This document shows positions 1-10,358 of a stretch of 64,000 nucleotides of DNA, in pieces. The stretch lies in the NCBI GenBank assembly GCA_041394145.1, contig JAWKIW010000002.1:1-64000 (forward strand). The letters run 5' to 3'. Under the pieces are notes generated by a model, which saw nothing but the letters and a program-made list of their open reading frames with translations, had not been told where the DNA came from and made no database searches. The translations under genes and the position numbers were made by a program. The first letter of the stretch is position 1. The number at the start of each line of letters is the position of its first letter. The stretch is from JAWKIW01 sp041394145 (GTDB lineage Bacteria > Actinomycetota > Acidimicrobiia > Acidimicrobiales > Acidimicrobilacustridaceae).

Positions 1-786
1 GCCGTGCAGCTCGTGGTCGTCGGACTCATCGCCGCGTCGCTGGCCGGGGCGGCGGCCTCCATCTCCTGGCGCCAGGACGCCTCGGTCACCCGGCTCGCCA
101 ACCTGCTGTGGCTCATGGCGACCGGCGCCGTCGCCTGGTTCGTCGGCCTGTTCGGCGGCGTCGTGGTCGACCTCGGGGACAGCGCCACGGTGCTCGTCGC
201 GGCGATCGCAACGCTCGTGCCGGCCGGCGCGCTGTTGTGGTGGCGGCGAGCGACGCTGCAGCACCTGGCCGTCTACGCATGCGTCCTCGGTGGGGTGATC
301 GCGGCCTGCCTGGTGGCGTGGAGCGACCACCTCTCGGCACCCGCGATGGGGATGATCCTGTGGGGGCTCGGCCTCGTCTGGTGCGTCGTGTCGTGGAGCG
401 GCGTGCTGCCGCATCCCCGCGTCGGCTACGCCCTCGGCGCCGTCACCGCGCTGGTGGCACCCGCCGGCCTCGCCGACCGCTCCGACGACGCCGCCGTCTG
501 GGTGGGCATCGCGACCGGCGCCGCCATCCTCGCCGCCGGGGTGTTCCTGCGGTCCCTGGTGCTCGTCGGGCTGTCGATCCCGGGGCTGTTCGGCTACATC
601 ACCGCAGCCCTCGGCATCTACGTCGGGTTCGAGCGGGGGTCCGGGTTGGTCGTGATCCTGCTGCTGCTGCTCCTCGGCCTCGGCGTGCTGGCCACCGCCC
701 TCCTCGCCGCGCGTCGGATGACCCACGGCGGCCCGGGTCGGGCGCCGCCGCTCCCGATCGGCACCGGAGCCCGCCATGCCCACTGA
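1..786 (+). CDS. Multi-pass membrane protein, probably 5'-truncated by the window edge
   Basis: The frame is open from the first base; a GTG at position 4 would give 260 residues, but no upstream ribosome site can be seen, so the true start may lie outside. About seven hydrophobic segments run through the chain, including a very leucine-rich one near residues 215-235, ending in a short Pro/Arg-rich tail. The late segment reading GYITAALGIYVGF resembles the C-terminal part of DUF2157-like membrane proteins (a weak family guess). The last 11 bases overlap the start of the next gene, which suggests translational coupling. Function unknown; it acts in the cytoplasmic membrane. Confidence 0.6.
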   Translation, partial: AVQLVVVGLIAASLAGAAASISWRQDASVTRLANLLWLMATGAVAWFVGLFGGVVVDLGDSATVLVAAIATLVPAGALLWWRRATLQHLAVYACVLGGVIAACLVAWSDHLSAPAMGMILWGLGLVWCVVSWSGVLPHPRVGYALGAVTALVAPAGLADRSDDAAVWVGIATGAAILAAGVFLRSLVLVGLSIPGLFGYITAALGIYVGFERGSGLVVILLLLLLGLGVLATALLAARRMTHGGPGRAPPLPIGTGARHAH

Positions 787-1519
787 CCTGGCGCCCGTCG
801 AGCGGGTGCGTGGCGGCCGACGGCGCGGCGTCGCCGCGGCCGTGTCCGCCGGGATCGTGGTGGTCGTCGCCGTGGCCGTGGCGCTGCTGGGCGTGCCGCG
901 ACCACCGTCGTTCCCGTCGCTGGCCGACGATCCGAACCCGGCCTACGTGGGGACGGTCGCCTATGTCCGCGACGACGGGCCCGACGGGTGGTGCGTGACC
1001 GTGGTCGACGCCTCGGGCGCGCCGCGTCGTGACCTGCGGTGTGGCTCCGGCCCGCCGCCCGAGTGGATCGACTGGACGGCCGACGGGATGGTCGAGGTGG
1101 CCACCGCCGCGACGGCCGGCGGCGAACCGCAGGTCGATGTCGTCGATCCGGTGTCGGGTGGGGTGGTGCGGCAGACGACGAGCGGGTGGTCCAAGTCCGG
1201 GAGCCCGGACGACGTCGGACCGATGTCGAGCGACGGGGCCGTGGCCGAGATCCGGCGGGACGGCGAGCGCCGGTCCGTCGAGGTCCGAGAGCCGGACGGC
1301 ACGACGAGGACCGTGCTGTCGGTGGAGGCCCCCACCTCCTACGACCTCGTCGACGTCCGCTGGGGGCCCGACGGGCGCTGGCTGCTCGTCGTCGACGGCG
1401 ACGGACGACTGATCGTGGTGCCTCGGCAGGACGGCGCTCCGGCCGTGCTGGCCGACGACCTCTTCGCCGGCTGGATGCTGCGGGTCGCCGTCACGGGAGC
1501 ACAGGTGGCGAACGTCTGA
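776..1519 (+). CDS. Membrane-anchored beta-propeller-like protein
   Basis: 247 residues with an ATG start overlapping the end of the upstream membrane protein gene. A basic N-terminus (residues 8-18) is followed by one hydrophobic helix (about 20-41), so the rest is probably extracytoplasmic. The outside part has repeated short beta segments typical of WD40/TolB-like propellers, such as VRWGPDGRWLLVV near residue 200. No catalytic motif was recognised. The coupling to the preceding membrane protein suggests that the two work together. Function unknown. Confidence 0.6.
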   Translation: MPTDLAPVERVRGGRRRGVAAAVSAGIVVVVAVAVALLGVPRPPSFPSLADDPNPAYVGTVAYVRDDGPDGWCVTVVDASGAPRRDLRCGSGPPPEWIDWTADGMVEVATAATAGGEPQVDVVDPVSGGVVRQTTSGWSKSGSPDDVGPMSSDGAVAEIRRDGERRSVEVREPDGTTRTVLSVEAPTSYDLVDVRWGPDGRWLLVVDGDGRLIVVPRQDGAPAVLADDLFAGWMLRVAVTGAQVANV

Positions 1520-1565
1520 GCCGGTCACCGGCGCGCCGCGGGGCCGACCTGGGAGACTCGCAGCC

Positions 1566-3974
1566 ATGACGACGGCCGAGTCCGATCTCATCCCCATCGC
1601 CCTCGACCCGGCGAGCCCGTGGCCCAAGATGCGCGGTGACGCCCGCCAGCAGGGGCGGAGCCCCGTGTCGGCGGTGGATCCCGGCACCGAGCCGTGGCGG
1701 GTGGCGACCGGCAAGGGCATCTTCTCGACACCGGTGATCGACGCCGCCGGCACCGTCTACATCGGCTCGGCCGACCAGCGGTTCCGGGCCATCGCCGCCG
1801 ACGGCACGGTCCGCTGGGAGCTCGAGACCGGCGAGATCATCGACTCCGCCGCCCTCCTCGACGACGAGGGTCGGGTCATCTTCGGTTCGGGCGACGGCGT
1901 GCTCTATGCCCTCGACCGCACGAGCGGCTCGGTGCGGTGGACCTTCACCGCGGCACCGGCGGCGGAGACGGGCGGGTTCATCTCGTGGTTCGAGGGCAAC
2001 CTCGCCCTGGCGGGCGGCGACCTGCTGGTGGTCCCCAACGACAACTTCCGCATCTACGGCATCGACCGCCGCACCGGTGAACAGGTGTGGGAGCACGTCA
2101 CCTTCGACCAGACGTGGGCGTGTCCGGCGGTCGATCCCGACACCGGCACCATCTACGCCGCCACCAACTTCCCGTTCCTGCCCAACGTCCACGCCCTCGA
2201 CCCCGCCGACGGCACGGCGCGGTGGTCGGCCCAGACCCGTGGCTCGATGGTGGCCAGCCCGTTGCTGACCGACGACGGCCAGGTCGTGGTGGGCGGCTTC
2301 GACGGGCTGGTCCGCTCGTACGACGCCGCCACCGGCGAGCCCCGCTGGGTGGCCGAGACCCGCGACCACGTCTACGCCAGCCCGGCGCTCGGGCTCGACG
2401 GCACCGTCGTGCAGCCGGGCTGCGACGGCACGATCTACGGCTTCGACCCCGCCACCGGCGCCGTGCGCTGGACGTTCGAGGTCGGCGCACCGGTGCGGGC
2501 CTCGGCCGCGGTCGACGCCGACGGGCACCTCTACGTGGGCACGGGCGACGGCCGGCTGCTCGTGCTCGGCCCCGACGGCTCGCTGCGGTGGCAGGCCCAG
2601 CTGGTCACCGGTCCGCGCAACGACCTCAACGGCTCACCCGCCCTCGGGCCCTTCGGCGTCGTCCTGGCGGGCGAGAGCGGCGAGGTGCTGTTCGTCCCCT
2701 ACGAGCACGGGCTGCGACCGGAGGTGGCACGGGCGCGCACGACGCTCGCGGCCGGTGCGCCGGCCGACGGCGCGCGGCTGGTGGTGGCCGAGCGCTTCGG
2801 CTCCGTTCGGGAAGGTTCGCCGGAGGCGGTCGATGCCGACGATCCGCTCACGGTGGTGCTGCGGGTGACCGAGGCCGGCCGTTCCGTGCTCGCCCACCTC
2901 GACTCGACGGGCGTGGAGGTCGAGGTCGATCCACCCGTGCCGGTCGACGTCGACGTGTCGGGCGATCGCACCTTCGTCGTGATCGCGCCCCGGGCCCCCT
3001 GGGTGCCCCCCGAGGGCGGTGAGGTGCGGGTGCGCCTCCGAGCCCCCTACCTGGTCGACCCCGAGCGCGACGGGCTGGTGTTCACGGGGGGCCGACCCGG
3101 CGGCGTCGCCGAGCGCGAGCTGGTGCTGCCCGTGCGGCCCCGCCCGTCCGAGCCGGTCGGCCTCGCCGCCGGCTACGAGCTGCACCGGGTGGCGGCGCCG
3201 CTGCCGACGATCCTGCCCAGCTACAACCAGATCGGGTTCGACTCCATCCACTACCTGCTCGGCATCGTGCGGCGCGACAGCGACAGCGACGGCGACGTCG
3301 ACCGGGCGCTGGCGTGGGCGGTGGGGGGCCGGCTCGACCCGACCACGGGCGGCGCGGTGGTCGACCCGTCGGCGGGCACCCGCTTCCCCCTCGAGGTGCG
3401 CATCGACGGCGACCTCGTCACCTTCGTCAACGACCGCGGCTTCACCATCGAGTTCAACGGGTTCCCGCTGCCGTTCGAGTCGTTCCGGGTCGCCGCCCGG
3501 GTGGCGGTCGACGGCTCGGGCACGCCGACGACCAGCCCCTCGATCGTGGCCCGGGCCGACTCGAACGCCATCGACTTCTACGGGCCGTTCCTGCAGCAGC
3601 TCGGCTACTGCAACCCCGACACCGGCCTGCTCGTCGTGTCGGGCGCCGCCGAGCTGCGGACCCACGAGCCAGGGGGGACGCCGGTCGGGGTCACCGCCGA
3701 GCTCGCGATGGTCGACGGCGCGCTCGTCGCCGAGGTCGGTGGCACGCCCGTGACGGCCGCCGACCACAACGTCGGCCTGCTGGCGGTCGACGCCGACGGT
3801 CACCCGCTGCCGCTCGCCTACGCCACGGCGACGACGGTCGAGACCGGCGACGACGGCGTCGTCACCGGGGTGTCGGTGCCCGTGCCCGACGACGGTTCCC
3901 GACCGGTGCAGGCGTACCTGATGGTCGACACGTCGGTCGCGGCGGTGGGCCGGGTCGGCGCAGCGGACGGCTGA
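1566..3974 (+). CDS. PQQ-type beta-propeller repeat protein
   Basis: 802 residues. Residues about 40-390 contain at least seven PQQ-like repeats, each with the pattern G-T-V-Y-x-G-S ... ALDxxTGxxRW (for example YALDRTSGSVRW and IDRRTGEQVWEH). This is the fold of BamB and quinoprotein dehydrogenase propellers. The C-terminal half (about 400-800) is beta-rich, without repeats I recognise, and may be Ig-like or a sugar- or surface-binding region. No signal peptide is visible at the chosen ATG, so location is uncertain. No PQQ-dehydrogenase metal-ligand motif is apparent, so a scaffold role is likelier than catalysis. It starts 46 bases after the preceding propeller gene and may be co-transcribed with it. 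Confidence 0.75.
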   Translation: MTTAESDLIPIALDPASPWPKMRGDARQQGRSPVSAVDPGTEPWRVATGKGIFSTPVIDAAGTVYIGSADQRFRAIAADGTVRWELETGEIIDSAALLDDEGRVIFGSGDGVLYALDRTSGSVRWTFTAAPAAETGGFISWFEGNLALAGGDLLVVPNDNFRIYGIDRRTGEQVWEHVTFDQTWACPAVDPDTGTIYAATNFPFLPNVHALDPADGTARWSAQTRGSMVASPLLTDDGQVVVGGFDGLVRSYDAATGEPRWVAETRDHVYASPALGLDGTVVQPGCDGTIYGFDPATGAVRWTFEVGAPVRASAAVDADGHLYVGTGDGRLLVLGPDGSLRWQAQLVTGPRNDLNGSPALGPFGVVLAGESGEVLFVPYEHGLRPEVARARTTLAAGAPADGARLVVAERFGSVREGSPEAVDADDPLTVVLRVTEAGRSVLAHLDSTGVEVEVDPPVPVDVDVSGDRTFVVIAPRAPWVPPEGGEVRVRLRAPYLVDPERDGLVFTGGRPGGVAERELVLPVRPRPSEPVGLAAGYELHRVAAPLPTILPSYNQIGFDSIHYLLGIVRRDSDSDGDVDRALAWAVGGRLDPTTGGAVVDPSAGTRFPLEVRIDGDLVTFVNDRGFTIEFNGFPLPFESFRVAARVAVDGSGTPTTSPSIVARADSNAIDFYGPFLQQLGYCNPDTGLLVVSGAAELRTHEPGGTPVGVTAELAMVDGALVAEVGGTPVTAADHNVGLLAVDADGHPLPLAYATATTVETGDDGVVTGVSVPVPDDGSRPVQAYLMVDTSVAAVGRVGAADG

Positions 3975-3992
3975 CCGCGGGCGGCGTCCCCG

Positions 3993-4790
3993 TCAGCCGC
4001 CGAAGAGCAGCTCGTAGTTGGCGCCGCGGCGCAGGTGGTGGCCACCGTCGACGCCGAGGCACTCACCGGTGATCCACGACGACTCCGGACCGGCGAGGAA
4101 GCGCACGGCCCGGGCGACGTCGTCGACCGTGCCCAGCCGCGAGATCGGCATCTCGGCCAGGTAGTCGTCGAGCAGGGGGCCGCCGGCGGTGATGAACGAC
4201 ATCAGGTCGTCGTCGATGATGCCGGGCTGCACGCAGTTGACCCGCACGCCGCGGTCGCCGAGCTCCTCGGCCGCGTACTTGCACAGCATCTCGATGCCGC
4301 CCTTGGCCGAGCCGTAGGCCCACAGGAACCGGTGCGGGAAGTGCCCGGCACCCGACGACATGCCGACGATCGAGCCGCCCCCGCGGTCGACCATCGCCTT
4401 CGCCGCGTGCTTGATGGTGAGGAACGAGCCGTACAGGCCGAGCTCGAAGGTGGCCTTCACGGCGTCGGCGTCGGCGTCGAGCAGCGGCCCCATGTGCAGG
4501 GCGCCGCCGGCGTTGGCGAAGCAGATGTCGAGCCCGCCGGTGGCCTCGGTCGCAACGGCGACGGCTCGGGCGATCTCGTCCTCGACGGTGATGTCGGCGA
4601 CCGCATAGCGCACCTGCACGCCCTCGGCCGCCCCCGACTCGATCTGGGGCACGGCGGCCGCCAGCTTGTCCTCGGTCCGCCCGCAGATGGTGACGTGGGC
4701 GCCGTCGGCGGCGAGCAGCTGGGCCGTGCCCAGCCCGATCCCGCTGCCGCCACCGGTGATCAGTGCCGCCTGTCCCTCGATCCCGGCCAT
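3993..4790 (-). CDS. SDR family oxidoreductase (FabG-like)
   Basis: 265 residues, the usual length for a classical short-chain dehydrogenase/reductase. The N-terminal Rossmann motif TGGGSGIG (about residues 13-20) binds NAD(P). CFANAGG is the NAG motif, and SSGAG plus YGSAK supply the catalytic Ser, Tyr and Lys. The C-terminal SSWITGECLGVDGGHHLR is the standard SDR tail. The substrate cannot be read from sequence; lipid or alcohol intermediates are common for the family. It converges on the propeller gene with only 18 bases between stops. Confidence 0.9.
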   Translation of the reverse strand: MAGIEGQAALITGGGSGIGLGTAQLLAADGAHVTICGRTEDKLAAAVPQIESGAAEGVQVRYAVADITVEDEIARAVAVATEATGGLDICFANAGGALHMGPLLDADADAVKATFELGLYGSFLTIKHAAKAMVDRGGGSIVGMSSGAGHFPHRFLWAYGSAKGGIEMLCKYAAEELGDRGVRVNCVQPGIIDDDLMSFITAGGPLLDDYLAEMPISRLGTVDDVARAVRFLAGPESSWITGECLGVDGGHHLRRGANYELLFGG

Positions 4791-4859
4791 GTCGTCGTCC
4801 TCCCCGTCGTCGTGCTCGTCTGGGTGGCGGCGACCGTGCGCCGCGGTCCTGACAGCATG

Positions 4860-5294
4860 TCAGGTCGCTGGGGGGCCACCGGCCGGCGGCAGGCCCTCGC
4901 CGGAGGGCGGGACCGACGGGTACTCGACCGGGGCCGGCGCCGGGCGGGCCTGCTTCCACTCCTCGTGGCGGATGCCCTGGTCGATCCACCGGACGAGCGC
5001 GTTGACGGCGAGCGCGAACAGCCCGTACATGATGATGGCGAACAGCACGGCGAAGTCGAAGACCGAGCCGTTGCCGAAGGTGGTCGAGGGGAAGATCCCC
5101 CGGAACGGCTCGAGCAGGCGGTTGGCGCTGCGGTACACCCACTGGGTGAACTCCGCGGTCGGGCTGGCGTTGAACAGCAACAGGATGAACGCCAGGGTCA
5201 GGATCACCACGGCGAGCACGAAGAAGGCGTAGACCAGCCAGACCAGCACCTTGGCGAAGCGCAGCCCGGCCACGGTCGCCCTCGTCTCGCCCAT
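4860..5294 (-). CDS. YggT-like integral membrane protein
   Basis: I chose the ATG at 5294 (144 residues) because a strong GGGGAGGAG site lies 6-7 bases upstream; longer in-frame starts reach into the divergent promoter region. Two hydrophobic segments (about residues 14-38 and 72-95) flank a loop with ANRLLEPFRGIFP, resembling the RLxxPxRRxxP signature of YggT proteins. The C-terminus is a cytoplasmic-looking Pro-rich tail. YggT proteins are linked to cell-division-site or envelope functions and osmotic stress. The gene lies downstream of nothing else on its strand and is divergent from the antiporter gene. Confidence 0.65.
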   Translation of the reverse strand: MGETRATVAGLRFAKVLVWLVYAFFVLAVVILTLAFILLLFNASPTAEFTQWVYRSANRLLEPFRGIFPSTTFGNGSVFDFAVLFAIIMYGLFALAVNALVRWIDQGIRHEEWKQARPAPAPVEYPSVPPSGEGLPPAGGPPAT

Positions 5295-5404
5295 GGTCGG
5301 CTCCTCCCCGTCGGCTCCGGGGCGAACGTAGCAGCGCGCTGTCGGCGGGTCGCTGACCCGGCCGGTCGACGACGCGATCGCCACCGCGCCCTACGCTGCC
5401 CGGC

Positions 5405-6667
5405 GTGCAGAGCGACTCGCCGCTGGGCCCGTTCGTCCTGGTCGTGGCGGCCGCCGCGGTCGCGCCGCTGCTCGCCGAGCTGACGAAGCGATGGCGCATC
5501 CCGAGCGTGCTGTACGAGCTCGCCCTGGGCATCGTCATCGGCCCGCAGGTCCTGAACTGGGCGTACGAGACCGACTTCATCAAGGCGCTGTCCCAGATCG
5601 GCCTGGCGTTCTTGATGTTCATGGCCGGCTACGACGTCGACTTCGCCCGCATCCGGGGCGCCCCGCTCAACCGGGCCATCGGCACGTGGACGATCTCGCT
5701 CGTGCTCGGCCTGGTGGTGACGATCCCCCTGGTCGCGTCCGGCTTCGCCATCTCGGACCTGCTGGTCGGACTGGCCCTCACCACGACCGCGATCGGGACG
5801 TTGCTGCCGATGCTGCGCGATCGCGGCCTCATGACCACCCGGTTCGGCACCTTCGCCTTCGCCGGTGGCACGGTGGGGGAGTTCGGCCCGATCGTCGCGA
5901 TCACGCTGCTGCTCAGCACGGAGAGCCCGCTGCACGAGACCGTGCTGATGGTCGCCTTCGTCCTGGTGGCCGTCGGGGCGGCGTTCGTGGCCGCTCGACC
6001 CCAGCCACCCCGCATCGTCGAGATGCTGCAGCGGAACCTCAACACGTCGAGCCAGCTCCCGGTGCGCATCGTCGTGCTGCTGCTGGTGGTGATGCTCTAC
6101 CTGGCCTTCTCGCTCGGGCTCGACACCCTGCTGGGGGCCTTCACCGCCGGGATCCTGGCCCGGCTCGCGCTGCACCGCGAGCGGGCCGAGGGACTCGAGC
6201 GCAAGCTGGAGGCGATCGGCTTCGGCTTCCTCATCCCGGTCTTCTTCATCGCCAGCGGCATGACCTTCGACCTGCGGTCGCTCCTCGACGACCCGTCCAC
6301 GCTGGCTCGCGTCCCGCTGTTCCTCGGCCTCTTCTTCGTGGTGCGGGGCGTGCCGACGCTGCTGACCTACCGCCGTCACCTCGGTGGCGCGGAGCGGGTG
6401 TCGATGGCCTGCCTGATGGCGACGGCGCTGCCCCTGGTGGTGGTCATCACCGGCATCGGGCTGGAGACGGGGAGGATGAAGGCGGCCAACGCCTCCGCGC
6501 TCGTGGGCGCCGGCATGCTGTCGGTGCTCGTGTACCCGCTCGTCGGCTTCGGCGTGCTCGACCGGGCCCTGGCCAAGGGGAGGGCCGAGCCGGGGGAGGC
6601 GCTGGACGAGGCCGCCCTCGAGGCCGGCCCGCTGATCGCCGACGAGGCGCCCTTCGACGAGGAGTGA
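5405..6667 (+). CDS. CPA2-family cation:proton antiporter (KefB/Na+-H+ exchanger type)
   Basis: 420 residues from a GTG start; the N-terminus is hydrophobic with about 12 membrane helices. Family marks are the early motif ELALGIVIGPQVL, FAGGTVGEFGPIV mid-protein, LLGAFTAGILARLAL, and GFGFLIPVFFIASGMTFDL, the typical KefB/NhaP2-like late helix. It exchanges monovalent cations for protons across the cytoplasmic membrane. The RCK/TrkA regulatory domain of KefB is absent; the chain stops after the membrane domain with a short acidic tail. The ion specificity cannot be read. It is divergent from the YggT-like gene. Confidence 0.88.
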   Translation: MQSDSPLGPFVLVVAAAAVAPLLAELTKRWRIPSVLYELALGIVIGPQVLNWAYETDFIKALSQIGLAFLMFMAGYDVDFARIRGAPLNRAIGTWTISLVLGLVVTIPLVASGFAISDLLVGLALTTTAIGTLLPMLRDRGLMTTRFGTFAFAGGTVGEFGPIVAITLLLSTESPLHETVLMVAFVLVAVGAAFVAARPQPPRIVEMLQRNLNTSSQLPVRIVVLLLVVMLYLAFSLGLDTLLGAFTAGILARLALHRERAEGLERKLEAIGFGFLIPVFFIASGMTFDLRSLLDDPSTLARVPLFLGLFFVVRGVPTLLTYRRHLGGAERVSMACLMATALPLVVVITGIGLETGRMKAANASALVGAGMLSVLVYPLVGFGVLDRALAKGRAEPGEALDEAALEAGPLIADEAPFDEE

Positions 6668-6677
6668 CGCGCCCCGG

Positions 6678-7313
6678 TCAGGAGCCGCCGACGAGGCCGC
6701 CGTCGACCAGCAGCGACACCAGCTCGGGGCCGGCCTTGGCCGGCGAGCCGGCGTCGAAGGGCGGGGCCGGGTCGTACTCGATGGCGAGCTGGATGGCTCG
6801 GGCCACGTCGTCGCCGGCCAGGCGGGCGGCCAGGGTGAGCCCCATGTCGATGCCGGCCGACACGCCGGCGGCGGTGATCACCTTGCCGTGGTCGACCACC
6901 CGCTCGGACACCGGGATCGCCCCCCACTCGGCCAGGCGGTCGAGGCTGGCCCAGTGGGTGGTGGCGGTGAGGCCGTCGAGGATGCCGGCGGCGCCGAGGG
7001 CGAAGGCGCCGGTGCACACCGAGGTGGTGTGGGTGGTGCCGGGGTGGACGGCGCGCAGCCAGTCCACCAGCGGCGCCATGGTGGCGATGCGCCGGGTGCC
7101 CGGTCCACCCGGCACGACGACCACGTCGGGGTCGGCGACGTCGTCGAAGGTGGCGTCGGGCAGCAGGCGGGGCGTGCCGACGTCGGGGCCGATCGGGTCG
7201 GCGTCGGCGGCGACGAAGCGGACCCGGGCGCCGGGGACGTGGGCCAGGACGCTGTAGGGCCCGATCGCATCGAGCAGCGTGAGGCGGTCGTACAGGGCGA
7301 TGGCGATGTCCAC
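6678..7313 (-). CDS. DJ-1/PfpI family protein (GlxA amidotransferase-like domain)
   Basis: I chose the GTG at 7313 (211 residues) because AGGAG lies about 8 bases upstream and the protein then begins directly with the beta strand VDIAIALYDRLTLLD; the longer ATG frame adds a low-complexity leader. The nucleophile elbow is VCTGAFALG, with TTHW following, as in isonitrile hydratase-like and GlxA N-terminal domains. Members hydrolyse small nitriles or isonitriles or act as sensors. It lies 120 bases downstream of a GlxA-type regulator with the same domain, across a dyad at 7347-7384, suggesting a regulated pair. Confidence 0.8.
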   Translation of the reverse strand: MDIAIALYDRLTLLDAIGPYSVLAHVPGARVRFVAADADPIGPDVGTPRLLPDATFDDVADPDVVVVPGGPGTRRIATMAPLVDWLRAVHPGTTHTTSVCTGAFALGAAGILDGLTATTHWASLDRLAEWGAIPVSERVVDHGKVITAAGVSAGIDMGLTLAARLAGDDVARAIQLAIEYDPAPPFDAGSPAKAGPELVSLLVDGGLVGGS

Positions 7314-7346
7314 GGGGGTCTCCTGGAGTGGGTCAGCGGTGTTCTT

Positions 7347-7384
7347 GTCATGGATGTGCGTGCCCCGACCCGCAGATCCATGAC
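7347..7384. promoter_or_regulatory. 14-bp imperfect dyad between the GlxA-type regulator and the DJ-1 gene
   Basis: The arms GTCATGGATGTGCG (7347-7360) and CGCAGATCCATGAC (7371-7384) are complementary at 13 of 14 positions around a 10-base centre. It is AT-richer than its surroundings, lies 33-70 bases upstream of the DJ-1 start and has no T-run on either strand. A protein-binding operator is therefore likelier than an intrinsic terminator. The neighbouring AraC-type regulator is the obvious candidate binder (inference). Confidence 0.5.
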
Positions 7385-7433
7385 GAAACACGATGACGGC
7401 TGAGGCGTGGGGACGGGCGGTGGGGACGGGCGG

Positions 7434-8405
7434 TCAGGCCGAGGCGGCGCCGAACCGGGAGCGGTGGGTGGCGGGGGTGACGCCGGTGCGGCGGCGGAAG
7501 GCGCGGTGCAGGGTCTCGGCGTTGGCGAACCCGCACCGCCGGGCCACGGCGGCGACGGTGAGGTCGGTGGACTCGAGCAGCTGGCGGGCGGCCTCCACCC
7601 GGACCTGCTCGACGTAGTCGGCGGGCGTGGTGCTGCACTCGGCGCGGAAGGCCCGGGTGAGGGTCCGCTCGCTCATGCCCGCCTGCCGGGCGAGGGCGGG
7701 CACGGTGCAGTCGGCGTCGACGTGCTCACGGATCCACGCCTGCAGCTCGCGCAGGGCGGGGCGCTGCGCCGCCTGGACGGCCATCGGGGCGGAGAACTGG
7801 TGCTGGCCGCCGGGCCGCTGGAGGTAGACGACGAGGCGGCGGGCCACCCGGCGGGCCACGGCCGGTCCGAGGTCCTCCTCGACCAGGGCCAGCGCCAGGT
7901 CGATGCCGGCGGTGACGCCGGCGGAGGTCCACACGTGGCCGTCGCGCACGAAGATCGGGTCGGCGTCCACGTCCACCTCGGGGAAGGCCAGGGCCAGGGC
8001 CTCGGCGGCGGACCAGTGCGTCGTGGCCCGCCGCCCGTCGAGCAGCCCGGCTGCGCCCAGGAGGAAGGCGCCGGTGCACACCGCGGTGACGCGGCGCGCC
8101 CGAGCACCGACCCGGGCGACGGCGGCGACGAGCGCCTCGTCCTCCAGCGCCGCCCGCGTGCCGTCGCCGCCCACCACGACGAGGGTGTCGACCGCGCCGC
8201 GCAGGCGGCCCAGGTCGACGGCGGGTCCCATCGTCAGCCCGCTCCAGCTCGTCACCGGCCGACCGCCGGCCGACGCGAGGACCAGGTCGTAGCCGTGGCC
8301 CTCCGTGGCGAGGCGGGCGGCTGCGGCGAAGACCTCCCAGGGGCCGGTCAGGTCGAGGGACTGGACCCCGGCGAAGCCGACGAACACGACGCGGCGGGCG
8401 GGCAT
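7434..8405 (-). CDS. GlxA-family transcriptional regulator (DJ-1/PfpI + AraC HTH)
   Basis: 323 residues from the ATG at 8405, where the protein starts with the strand RRVVFVGFAGVQSLDLTGPW; longer in-frame starts lack family-like sequence. Residues about 5-185 form a DJ-1/PfpI sensor domain with the elbow VCTGAFLLG. Residues about 215-320 hold the AraC/XylS DNA-binding domain with two helix-turn-helices, including LARQAGMSERTLTRAFR and VARRCGFANAETLHRAFRR. Such regulators usually activate neighbouring catabolic or detoxification genes. The adjacent stand-alone DJ-1 gene and the intervening dyad fit this. Confidence 0.9.
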   Translation of the reverse strand: MPARRVVFVGFAGVQSLDLTGPWEVFAAAARLATEGHGYDLVLASAGGRPVTSWSGLTMGPAVDLGRLRGAVDTLVVVGGDGTRAALEDEALVAAVARVGARARRVTAVCTGAFLLGAAGLLDGRRATTHWSAAEALALAFPEVDVDADPIFVRDGHVWTSAGVTAGIDLALALVEEDLGPAVARRVARRLVVYLQRPGGQHQFSAPMAVQAAQRPALRELQAWIREHVDADCTVPALARQAGMSERTLTRAFRAECSTTPADYVEQVRVEAARQLLESTDLTVAAVARRCGFANAETLHRAFRRRTGVTPATHRSRFGAASA

Positions 8406-8593
8406 GGCGGCAGTGTGGGCGCTGGCACGGCTGGCGGCAAGGTCAGTGTTGTGACGATCTCGGCCATCTCCCGCCCCCCGGGTCGTGCAGATCGGCGACA
8501 GATGCCCGTCCCGGCCGACCGTCACCCCGGCTCGGGACCTAGGACCCACGACGCCGCGGCCCGGCGCCAACTAGGTTCGGGCTTCCCGGAGGG

Positions 8594-8608
8594 TTCGGGG
8601 GACCCGAA
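8594..8608. repeat. Small GC hairpin upstream of the lipid operon
   Basis: TTCGGG (8594-8599) and CCCGAA (8603-8608) pair across a 3-base loop, about 80 bases before the acyl-CoA dehydrogenase start. A related TTCGGG copy sits just upstream near 8576. It lies in the 284-base region between the divergent GlxA-type gene and the operon, which must hold both promoters; I could not place -35/-10 boxes with confidence. Confidence 0.3.
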
Positions 8609-8689
8609 GGTTCCACACGAGAGAGGGCGTGACGCCGCACCCCCAGCCGCGCGGGGAGGGGCGGGCGCCTCGGGAGAGGAGCGCGACCC

Positions 8690-10342
<1,653 letters not shown>

Positions 10343-10358
10343 CCGCCGAGGAGCACCG

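Noticed and set aside
8406..8689. Possible riboswitch before the lipid operon
   Set aside because: Only one short hairpin; no recognisable conserved riboswitch core.
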